Positions 7,787 through 13,543 of a stretch of 13,543 bases of DNA are shown piece after piece (the stretch's first letter is position 1; every line of letters begins with the position of its first letter). The notes under the pieces were generated by a model, which was not told the origin of the DNA, made no database searches, and saw nothing but the letters and a program-made list of their open reading frames with translations. The stretch is from AWTP1-13 sp035253505. GTDB taxonomy: Bacteria > Pseudomonadota > Alphaproteobacteria > Rhizobiales > Hyphomicrobiaceae. The stretch spans positions 1-13,543 of the forward strand of contig DATFCC010000442.1 in assembly GCA_035253505.1 (NCBI GenBank), given 5' to 3'. Made by a program: the position numbers and the translations under genes.

Positions 7787-7869
7787 ATCGTTTGCTTCCG
7801 GATGACTTGCCGGTGATCGGCAGGGCCGCACCGTAGAGGCTACTCGACTTCGAAGCTATAGCTGTGGCT

Positions 7870-8475
7870 TCAGACCAGCCCAGCCTGTTTCAGATAGTTA
7901 TAAGCTTGGATGATTTCGCGCAACTTGTCTTCGGACCTTTTGTCTCCGCCGTTGGCGTCCGGATGATGGCGCTTAACCAGCTCCTTGAAACGGGCCTTGA
8001 TCTCCAGGCGGTCCGCGCCGTCGGTGAGGTCCAGGGCCTGCAAGGCCTTCAGCTCGAGCGGCTTCAGCGTGCGCTTCGCGTCGGCTTGCCGGCTTTCGCG
8101 CCAACGGAAGACATCGTGGGGGTCCACGAACCGGCGCCCGCGACCGCCGCCGCCGTGGAAGACGCCGGTGCCGTGCGACCAGGAATTGGCCGCCACCTTC
8201 CAGGTCGGCCGGTGTCCCGTCAGGCTGTCCTTCTGGTAGGCCTCGACCTCGGCGTTGCTCATGCCGGCGAAGTAGTTGTAGGAGGCGTTGAACTCGCGCA
8301 CGTGCTCCAGGCACAGGCGCAAATACTGTCCCTCGCGGCCGCGCCCCATCGGCGCGCGGTAGAGCCCCCCGGCTGTGCACCCCTTCCATTGGCACAGCGG
8401 CGCCTGCTCACGCACGACCTTCTCCTGGTCGGGCTTGACGCGGACGCTGTCGAAATATTTTGAATCGAGCTTCAT
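7870..8475 (-). CDS. J-domain protein (DnaJ-like), CobS/CobT-linked
   Basis: A 201-residue protein with a C-terminal J domain at about 138-198, including the essential HPD at 171-173 (KRHHPDANGG) and the closing AYNYLKQAG helix. J domains stimulate Hsp70 (DnaK) ATPase, so this is probably an Hsp70 co-chaperone with an unusual C-terminal J position. The N-terminal part has C28-QWKG-C33 and C55-LE-H58, spacing that suggests a zinc site, then a Gly-rich stretch (HGGGGRGRR, about 107-115). It lacks the G/F region and central zinc fingers of true DnaJ. This gene type commonly sits just upstream of cobS in alphaproteobacteria, and bolA is divergent here. The ATG at 8475 is chosen because the alternative at 8496 is a TTG; neither has a good Shine-Dalgarno. 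Confidence 0.92.
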   Translation of the reverse strand: MKLDSKYFDSVRVKPDQEKVVREQAPLCQWKGCTAGGLYRAPMGRGREGQYLRLCLEHVREFNASYNYFAGMSNAEVEAYQKDSLTGHRPTWKVAANSWSHGTGVFHGGGGRGRRFVDPHDVFRWRESRQADAKRTLKPLELKALQALDLTDGADRLEIKARFKELVKRHHPDANGGDKRSEDKLREIIQAYNYLKQAGLV

Positions 8476-8483
8476 CACCGAAC

Positions 8484-8512
8484 AGTATGTGCCCAAGCTG
8501 CGGCGTGCACAA
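8484..8512 (-). promoter_or_regulatory. Candidate promoter for the J-domain/cobS/cobT run
   Basis: On the minus strand TTGTGC (8512-8507) and CATACT (8489-8484) are 17 bases apart. The -10-like box ends eight bases before the ATG at 8475, so transcription would begin almost at the start codon. Weak match; inference only. Confidence 0.25.
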
Positions 8513-8540
8513 GGCGCGCCGCAGACGTTTGCCGCAGCCG

Positions 8541-8570
8541 TTGTAGCAGAGCCATGGCGCGCGGTACTAT
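8541..8570 (+). promoter_or_regulatory. Candidate promoter for bolA
   Basis: TTGTAG (8541-8546) and TACTAT (8565-8570) are separated by 18 bases and end 41 bases before the bolA ATG, within the 136-base divergent region. It is a modest sigma-70 match and is unproven. Confidence 0.3.
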
Positions 8571-8611
8571 CGCACGCAGTGCGTTAAGGCCCGCCTGTCG
8601 AGAACGTGTCC

Positions 8612-8881
8612 ATGTCGGTGAGCTCCACCATCCACGCGAAGTTGACACAAGCATTCGCACCTCAGCACCTGGAGGTCATCAACGAGTCGCATCTGCACGC
8701 CGGACACCGCGGCTCACCGGGGACCGGCGAGAGCCATTTTCGCGTGCGCATCGTGGCCCCCGTGTTTGCCGGCAAATCGCGGCTGGCACGGCACCGCCTC
8801 GTCAACGAGGCGCTGGCCGCCGAGCTGGCCGGCGGCATCCACGCCCTGGCGCTGGAGATCAACGCCCCCGGCGAGACATGA
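8612..8881 (+). CDS. bolA: BolA family protein
   Basis: An 89-residue BolA-family protein. The whole chain matches the family: HLEVINESHLHAGHRG at about 19-34, GESHFRVRIVAPVFAGKSRLARHRLV at about 39-64 and the conserved GIHALALEINAP near the end, with H77 as the usual invariant histidine. BolA proteins pair with monothiol glutaredoxins through a shared [2Fe-2S] cluster and affect iron homeostasis, cell shape and stress responses. There is no cysteine in this copy. The ATG at 8612 is preferred to the GTG two codons earlier because it gives the usual N terminus; the Shine-Dalgarno is weak. It is divergent from the J-domain/cobS/cobT run, a neighbourhood known from other alphaproteobacteria. Confidence 0.94.
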   Translation: MSVSSTIHAKLTQAFAPQHLEVINESHLHAGHRGSPGTGESHFRVRIVAPVFAGKSRLARHRLVNEALAAELAGGIHALALEINAPGET

Positions 8882-8970
8882 GCCGGCCGGCGCGGGGCGG
8901 TACGCAGCTCTGAGTTTCGTGAAGATCATGAAGATGGTGAGCCCGGCCGCGGCTGGCAATGGCTGAAGCT

Positions 8971-8998
8971 GCCGCCGCAGCATTTTTTGCGCGGCGGC
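8971..8998. other. GC-rich hairpin with T loop
   Basis: GCCGCCGC at 8971-8978 pairs with GCGGCGGC at 8991-8998. After one bulged A (8979), GCA at 8980-8982 pairs with TGC at 8988-8990, leaving a loop of five T. There is no T tract after the right arm, so it is not a standard intrinsic terminator. It could be a bolA 3'-end structure or a chance product of GC-rich sequence. Confidence 0.45.
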
Positions 8999-9153
8999 CT
9001 GGCGATTCTGCCGTCTGCAGCGTTATTGCTGCGACCGCACCGCAGCGATCCACGGATAGGCTGCCTCGTCGGGCGGGGCGCGGAGGCACTGCACGGGGAT
9101 CGCGTTGCGCCCCGGCATGCGGTGTGCTCATGTTCGGGCCACGGTAGGAGAAC

Positions 9154-9158
9154 GGAGG
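9154..9158 (+). promoter_or_regulatory. Shine-Dalgarno site for nudC
   Basis: GGAGG ten bases before the ATG at 9169 supports that start. Confidence 0.6.
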
Positions 9159-9168
9159 GAGCCTCGTA

Positions 9169-10098
9169 ATGCCCACTCTTGGTTCCACGACATTGCTCGA
9201 TCGGCTCGGACCCAAGCGGAGCGACGCGGAATTCCTCAAATCCAAGCTCGAGGCCCCGGGCGCCCGCTTTCTGGTGCTGGCCGACCTCAAGCCCGTCATC
9301 CGTTCCAATGCACAGCGCACCGAAGCGAAACTCGCGTGGTTCTCGCGCGTCGATCTCCTCGAGTTCGGCCTGCCCGCAGCGGAGGCGATGTTCCTGGGCG
9401 CCGACAAGGAGGGCAATGGCCATTTCGCCCTGTCGGTCACCGAGCACCGCACGCGGCATGTTCCGGGCGCCATCGAGAAGCTGCGGCCCATCGTCGACCT
9501 GCGCTCGCTCGCCATGCAGGGCATCATGTCGCCGCAGGAGCTGTCGCTGTGCGGCCAGGCCCGCGCCCTGGCGCAATGGCACGAGAACGCGCGTTGCTGC
9601 GGCCACTGCGGCGGCACCACGCTGGTGAAGGACGGCGGCTGGCGGCGCAAGTGCTGGGCCTGCGGACTGGATTGGTTTCCGCGCACCGATCCGGTCGTCA
9701 TCATGCTGGTTACGGACGGCGAGCGCTGCCTGCTCGCCCACGAGCACCGCTTCGCCGACAAGATGTATTCGACGCTGGCGGGCTTCATCGAGCCCGGCGA
9801 GGACATCGAGCACGCGGTCAGGCGCGAGGTGATGGAGGAAACGGGCATCGAGGTCGGCGCCGTTCGTTTCCACTCGAGCCAGCCCTGGCCGTTCCCCCAT
9901 TCGCTGATGCTCGGCTGCATCGGCGAGGCCAAGACGACCGCCCTCAACATCGACACGTCCGAGATCGCGGAGGCGCGCTGGTTCTCGCGCGCCGACATTC
10001 GTTCGATGCTGGAACGGCGGCACCCGGAGGGCTATACGGTGCCCGGCCAGCAGGCCATTGCCAACGCCCTGATCATAAGCTTTCTCGATGCGGCCTAG
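9169..10098 (+). CDS. nudC: NAD(H) pyrophosphatase NudC (Nudix hydrolase)
   Basis: A 309-residue NudC-type Nudix hydrolase that splits NADH or NAD+ into NMN(H) and AMP and, in characterised relatives, removes NAD caps from RNA. It has the full NudC layout: an N-terminal domain (about 1-138), a four-cysteine zinc ribbon with C144, C147, C162 and C165, and a Nudix box at 205-227, GFIEPGEDIEHAVRREVMEE followed by TGI, with the metal-binding glutamates present. The SQPWPFPHS motif at 237-245 is the signature that separates NADH pyrophosphatases from other Nudix enzymes. The ATG has GGAGG ten bases upstream. The gene stands apart from bolA by 287 bases and from the OpgC gene by 148 bases, so it may be monocistronic. 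No residue appears to be missing. Confidence 0.95.
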   Translation: MPTLGSTTLLDRLGPKRSDAEFLKSKLEAPGARFLVLADLKPVIRSNAQRTEAKLAWFSRVDLLEFGLPAAEAMFLGADKEGNGHFALSVTEHRTRHVPGAIEKLRPIVDLRSLAMQGIMSPQELSLCGQARALAQWHENARCCGHCGGTTLVKDGGWRRKCWACGLDWFPRTDPVVIMLVTDGERCLLAHEHRFADKMYSTLAGFIEPGEDIEHAVRREVMEETGIEVGAVRFHSSQPWPFPHSLMLGCIGEAKTTALNIDTSEIAEARWFSRADIRSMLERRHPEGYTVPGQQAIANALIISFLDAA

Positions 10099-10246
10099 TC
10101 GCGCGGATCGCCCGTGATCGTGGGCAGCTCAGGTGAAATGGTGCGGCCAATGACGATGTGGCGGCTCCCCGCCGGACGTGGCGCGCGGCCGGCTTGAAGC
10201 GAGTGTCTCGACGTTCGCCGGTAGTGCGTCCGGGTTCGGGATTGCG

Positions 10247-11335
10247 ATGATACGACAAGCCAATGCCATCGATTTCTGGCGCGGTTTCGCGCTTGTCTCC
10301 ATCTTCATCAATCATATACCCGGCATCTTCTACGAGCGGCTGACGCATCGCAATTTCTCGATCTCGGATTCGGCGGAGCTGTTCGTCTTCCTGGCCGGCT
10401 GGTCGCTCGGCCTTCTGGTTGGCAGTCGCAAGGAGCCCGTGACGGCCGGCCGCCTCGTGGCGCGGCTCGGGGCGCGCGCCCTTACCATCTACGCCGCCCA
10501 GATCCTCATCAGCAGCATCGCGCTCGCCCTGCTCGCCGCCACGGCCTACTGGTTCGACAATCCGCTCATTCTGGAATGGCACAATGCCGCGGCCGTGTTT
10601 CAGGACCCGGCGTTGGCGCATATCGGACTGGTGCTCCTGACGCACCAGCTCGGGTATTTCGACATCCTGCCGCTTTACGTGGTGCTGATGCTGACGGCAC
10701 CGGTCATCGCGCTCATCGACAAGTTCGCCAAACCCGCGCTCGTGCCGCTGTCGCTCGCTCTCTATTTTGCGTCGCTGACGGTGCCGTTTACCGCGCCGAC
10801 CTGGCCGGTTGCCGGCCAGTGGTTCTTCAATCCATTCACGTGGCAGGTGTTGTTCGTGCTGGGTTTCGCCCTGTCCCGCGACGAGGGCGTGGGCGCCCTT
10901 GTGCGCCGCAACATAAACCGTATCCGGATCGTCGCCTTGCCGATCGTCGTGCTGGCGGCGGTCCTCGTCTGGTTCAACTGGTTTCCCGATCCGACCCGCT
11001 TACCCGAGCCCAAACTGCTCTTCCTCAACGGCAAGAGCTTCCTCACGCCCATGCGCCTGATCCAGTTTCTGGCCCTGGCCGCGGTTTTCTCGGCGGCCTA
11101 TCCCTACTTCGCGCCGTACGTGCCGTGGCTCACGCGATTCCTTTCGAGTCTCGGGCGCAACTCATTGAACGTCTTCTGCGTGGCCTCTCTGTTGAGCCTA
11201 ATCGGACAAATCGCCCGTTTCCTCTACACCGGCTCCTTTCTGGCTGATAGCATTGTGGCAATCTGCGGTATTGGTCTGCTTTGGCTTACCGCGTGGGTAT
11301 CGGAATGGCGAGATCAGCAAAGATCAACCGCCTGA
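10247..11335 (+). CDS. OpgC-domain membrane protein (acyltransferase-like)
   Basis: A 362-residue polytopic inner-membrane protein of the OpgC family, related to acyltransferase-3 proteins. The N terminus carries the family signature, R..AIDFWRGFALVSIFINHIPG with H23, then SDSAELFVFLAGWSLGLLVG at about 41-58. About ten hydrophobic segments follow, and GRNSLNVF near 303-310 matches the conserved C-terminal end. OpgC succinylates osmoregulated periplasmic glucans in enterobacteria; in alphaproteobacteria the acceptor is often unknown. The ATG at 10247 is chosen since the family signature starts there; a longer frame from a GTG at 10178 adds non-hydrophobic residues. The Shine-Dalgarno is poor. 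The last 31 bases overlap the SGNH-like gene, so the two are surely co-transcribed. Acceptor glycan and acyl donor are not visible. Confidence 0.9.
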   Translation: MIRQANAIDFWRGFALVSIFINHIPGIFYERLTHRNFSISDSAELFVFLAGWSLGLLVGSRKEPVTAGRLVARLGARALTIYAAQILISSIALALLAATAYWFDNPLILEWHNAAAVFQDPALAHIGLVLLTHQLGYFDILPLYVVLMLTAPVIALIDKFAKPALVPLSLALYFASLTVPFTAPTWPVAGQWFFNPFTWQVLFVLGFALSRDEGVGALVRRNINRIRIVALPIVVLAAVLVWFNWFPDPTRLPEPKLLFLNGKSFLTPMRLIQFLALAAVFSAAYPYFAPYVPWLTRFLSSLGRNSLNVFCVASLLSLIGQIARFLYTGSFLADSIVAICGIGLLWLTAWVSEWRDQQRSTA

Positions 11336-12144
11336 GCATCGCAGCGGCCGGCGCGCTTGGCCTGTGCCTGTCGGCCGCGCTCAGCGATGCCGCCAGGGCG
11401 CAGACGCCGCGCCAGGAGCCTGATGCGCCGGTCACCGATTCCTCGCCGGCACCGGCCCGCGATTGCGGCGATGCCACCATCGGCTCGACGCCGCTGCCCA
11501 ACAGCGCGCTGGCGCTGCAGACACGTCACGTCGTGAAGATCCTCGCCATCGGCGCCTCGTCGGCGGCCGTGCTCGGCATGGGTCACGACGGCAATCCCCC
11601 CCTTCTCGAGCGGATCCTGGAGCGCAACATCAAGGGTCTCGACGTCGAGATCATCAATCGCGGCGTATCGGGTGAGCTGGCCGAAGCCGCCGGCGAACGT
11701 CTCAAGATCGAGGTCGCGCTCAACCAGCCCGATCTGGTGCTGTGGCAGGTCGGCACCAACGACGCGTTCGCCCAGGTGCCCGCGGAGAATTTCGAGCGCT
11801 CGGTGTCCAGCACCGTCAAGTGGCTCAAGGAGCACAATGTGGACGTGATCCTGGTCGGCCTCCACTACATGAAGCAGCTGGCCAAGAACGAGCACTATCA
11901 GGCCATCCGTGCCAGCCTGCAGCGGATCACCGCCAGCGAGAACGTGCTGCGCATCACGCGCTCGGAGGCCATGGAGGTGCTGGCCCGCGCCATGCGCGAG
12001 AGCGGCCGCCCCGAGCCGCGGGACTTCGGCCTCAACGAGGCGGGATACGATTGCATGGCGCAGTACGTGTCGCGGGTGATCGCGGTCGGGCTGTTCGCCA
12101 AGCTGCCCAAGCAGAAGCCGGCGCCATCGGTGCCGGCCCGCTGA
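11305..12144 (+). CDS. Secreted SGNH-hydrolase-like protein, atypical catalytic motif
   Basis: A 279-residue protein with a signal peptide (hydrophobic about 11-27, likely cleavage after ARA at 30-32). It has most SGNH/GDSL blocks: GASSAAVLG at 83-91 in place of GDS with a serine at 85 or 86, INRGVSGE at 117-124 supplying the block II glycine, and VGTNDA at 149-154 with N152. The closing block, where relatives read D-x-x-H before 'N..gY.C', here reads RDFGLNEAGYDCM (239-251), so glycine stands where histidine is expected. C54 and C250 could form a disulfide. It overlaps the OpgC gene by 31 bases. SGNH domains accompany membrane acyltransferases as periplasmic partners, suggesting glycan O-acylation or deacylation. 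It may use other residues or be non-catalytic. The ATG at 11305 has only a weak ribosome site; a TTG at 11281 is the alternative. Confidence 0.85.
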   Translation: MARSAKINRLSIAAAGALGLCLSAALSDAARAQTPRQEPDAPVTDSSPAPARDCGDATIGSTPLPNSALALQTRHVVKILAIGASSAAVLGMGHDGNPPLLERILERNIKGLDVEIINRGVSGELAEAAGERLKIEVALNQPDLVLWQVGTNDAFAQVPAENFERSVSSTVKWLKEHNVDVILVGLHYMKQLAKNEHYQAIRASLQRITASENVLRITRSEAMEVLARAMRESGRPEPRDFGLNEAGYDCMAQYVSRVIAVGLFAKLPKQKPAPSVPAR

Positions 12145-12164
12145 CGCGCACGCGCCGGATGATC

Positions 12165-13543
12165 TCAGTAGGCGTTGTCGCCACGGATCAGCGAGAACGG
12201 CGTCTTGAAGAGGATGTAGAGATCGAACGCCACCGACCAGTGGTCGATGTAGTAGAGGTCGTGCTCGACCCGCTTCTGGATCTTTTCCGCGGTGTCGGTC
12301 TCTCCGCGCCAGCCGTTGACCTGCGCCCATCCGGTGATGCCGGGCTTCACCTTGTGCCGGGCGAAGTAGCCGTCCACGACGTCGTGGTAGAGCCGGTCGG
12401 CAGCCTTCGCCTGCAGGGCGTGCGGACGCGGCCCCACCAGTGAGAGCTCGCCCCGCATGACGTTGAAAAGTTGCGGCAGCTCGTCGAGGCTGGCCTTGCG
12501 GATGAAGCGGCCGACGCGCGTGACGCGCGGATCGCCCTTGGTCACCAGTCTGGCTGCATCGGCGTCCGCGTGGTCGACGAACATCGAGCGGAACTTGAAG
12601 ACCTCGATCAGCTCGTTGTTGAAGCCGTAGCGCTTCTGCCGGAACAGCACCGGTCCCTTGCTGTCGAGCTTGATGGCCAGCGCGACCAGGGCCATCACCG
12701 GGGCGAGCGCCAGCAGCGCCAGCGCCGTCATGGACTTGTCGAACAGCCATTTGAGAATGACGTCCCAGTCGGCGATGGGCCGGTCCAGCACGTCGAGGAG
12801 CGGAATGGTGCCGGCGAACGAATAGACGCGCGGGCGAAAGCGGAGCTGCGAGGCGTGCGCCGCGAGGCGGATGTCGATGGGCAGAACCCAGAGCTGCTTG
12901 ATGAGCTGCAGCACGCGTGTCTCCGCGGACAGCGGCAGCGCCACGATCAGCATGTCGACCGGGGTGCGGCGGCAGAACGCGATCAGCGACTGCAGGTTGC
13001 CGAGATTGGGGCGGCCGGCGATGGACTGTCTTGCCCGCTCCAGGCCGCGGTCGTCGAAAACGCCGCAAACGCGGATGTCATTGTGGGGATCGCCGTCGAG
13101 CGCGCGCAGCATGTTCTCGCAGGCCGGCCCCGTGCCATAGACGATGGCACGGCGCGCGAGGCGCCCGTGCGCCAATCCATGGCGCGTGAAGGCAGCGACG
13201 GCCGCACGATAGCCGATCAGCCCGACGGCTCCGGCGGCGTACCACATGGCAAGCCAGGCGCGGGAGAAGTCGGGAGCGACCTTGAGGAAGAAGACGGCCG
13301 CCAGCAGCAGCGCCACGGTTGCCGTCCAGCCCATCAGCAATCGCGGCAGGAAGCGGTGCGCAGCCGACAGCGCCCCCATGTTGTAGAGCCCGAGACTCTG
13401 AAAGACGGTGATGGCGACCATGCCGCCGAGAGCAAGGGCGGCGGCGTACTGCCCGAGCGATCCGGCGACATATAGGGAGGCGATGGCAAAGCCGACCGCC
13501 GCCACGAGCGCGAACTCGAGTGCGCGGACGATGCCGACGAACA
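12165..13543 (-). CDS. Undecaprenyl-phosphate sugar phosphotransferase, WcaJ/ExoY type (5' truncated)
   Basis: A polyprenyl-phosphate hexose-1-phosphate transferase that starts exopolysaccharide or capsule repeat units by moving a sugar phosphate, probably glucose, from UDP-sugar to undecaprenyl phosphate. The frame stays open to the right edge, so the start is outside; the GTG at 13505 is internal. Counting from that codon, there are hydrophobic N-terminal segments to about 105, a nucleotide-binding-like domain (IVYGTGPACE at about 121-130) and the C-terminal catalytic domain. This domain has the membrane segment FDKSMTALALLALAPV (255-270), GPVLFRQKRYG, FKFRSMFVDH, SLDELPQLFNV with D341-E342 as the expected catalytic pair, SLVGPRPH, PGITGWAQVNGWRGET and a C-terminal FKTPFSLIRGDNAY. 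It converges on the SGNH-like gene with 20 bases between stops. Family is firm; sugar is inferred. Confidence 0.93.
   Translation of the reverse strand, partial: FVGIVRALEFALVAAVGFAIASLYVAGSLGQYAAALALGGMVAITVFQSLGLYNMGALSAAHRFLPRLLMGWTATVALLLAAVFFLKVAPDFSRAWLAMWYAAGAVGLIGYRAAVAAFTRHGLAHGRLARRAIVYGTGPACENMLRALDGDPHNDIRVCGVFDDRGLERARQSIAGRPNLGNLQSLIAFCRRTPVDMLIVALPLSAETRVLQLIKQLWVLPIDIRLAAHASQLRFRPRVYSFAGTIPLLDVLDRPIADWDVILKWLFDKSMTALALLALAPVMALVALAIKLDSKGPVLFRQKRYGFNNELIEVFKFRSMFVDHADADAARLVTKGDPRVTRVGRFIRKASLDELPQLFNVMRGELSLVGPRPHALQAKAADRLYHDVVDGYFARHKVKPGITGWAQVNGWRGETDTAEKIQKRVEHDLYYIDHWSVAFDLYILFKTPFSLIRGDNAY

Larger units (their letters stand above)
8882..9168. other. Intergenic region between bolA and nudC
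   Basis: The 287 bases between bolA and nudC contain no convincing gene; short open frames here lack family resemblance. The region holds one strong hairpin (8971-8998), a smaller GCAGC/GCTGC hairpin at 9017-9032, and the nudC ribosome binding site at its right end. I see no convincing promoter, although nudC probably has its own. Confidence 0.6.

Noticed and set aside
4853..7816. A 987-codon open frame on the + strand opposite cobT, the small exported gene and cobS
   Set aside because: The opposite strand carries unmistakable CobS and CobT motifs. The antisense frame has no family resemblance, and its leucine/valine-rich stretches near 5590-5760 are the reverse reading of the acidic CobT linker. 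High GC makes such frames common.
7787..7869. Small inverted repeats in the gap before cobS as a riboswitch or attenuator
   Set aside because: Only four- or five-base stems are visible, and nothing resembles a cobalamin riboswitch or B12 box.
8859..10023. Two long minus-strand frames opposite nudC (to 9998 and 10023)
   Set aside because: nudC has complete zinc, Nudix and SQPWPFP motifs on the + strand; the antisense frames are shadows.
12132..12157. CCGGC...GCCGG pairing at the convergent junction as a bidirectional terminator
   Set aside because: Only five pairs with a 16-base loop and no T tract on either side; too weak to call.
11314..13068. A 584-codon minus frame across the SGNH-like and phosphotransferase genes
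   Set aside because: It runs antisense to one real gene and out of frame in another, and its translation lacks any known motif.

Overview
The window looks like chromosomal DNA from a GC-rich alphaproteobacterium. The main evidence is the block formed by a J-domain gene, cobS and cobT, with bolA divergent from it, an arrangement familiar from Rhizobiales and Rhodospirillales genomes. Aerobic (CobNST-type) cobalt chelation and an OpgC-family membrane protein fit the same group. I cannot assign a genus. There is no rRNA, tRNA, CRISPR array, transposase, integrase or phage gene, so this reads as ordinary core and near-core chromosome rather than an island.

Layout. Positions 1-888 (+) hold the 3' end of an AtzE/GatA-type amidase and a complete HpxZ/AtzH-like small protein, probably the end of a ureide or carboxybiuret-type degradation operon. 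Positions 901-4308 (-) hold three genes read right to left: a 553-residue ankyrin-repeat protein, a probably exported phytase-like esterase, and a GNAT acetyltransferase whose ATG lies one base after the esterase stop. Positions 4517-8475 (-) hold a J-domain protein with a putative Cys/His metal site, CobS (AAA+ subunit), a small exported protein with a BLIP/SmpA-like look, and CobT (VWA subunit). CobS and CobT work with CobN, which is not in the window, to insert cobalt into hydrogenobyrinic acid a,c-diamide during B12 synthesis. bolA is divergent from this group at 8612 (+), and nudC (NAD(H) pyrophosphatase) follows at 9169 (+) after a 287-base gap.

Positions 10247-12144 (+) hold an OpgC-family polytopic membrane acyltransferase that overlaps by 31 bases a secreted SGNH-hydrolase-like protein. 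Converging on it from the right edge (12165-13543, -) is a WcaJ/ExoY-type undecaprenyl-phosphate sugar phosphotransferase, 5'-truncated by the window. Together the right end suggests a cell-surface glycan locus, with chain initiation by the phosphotransferase and possible acyl decoration by the OpgC/SGNH pair.

The strongest candidates for something under-described are the OpgC-SGNH pair, in which the SGNH partner appears to lack the usual catalytic histidine, and the small exported protein between cobS and cobT. I see no obvious new defence, mobile or RNA-guided system. The long ORFs opposite the real genes are best explained as by-products of high GC.
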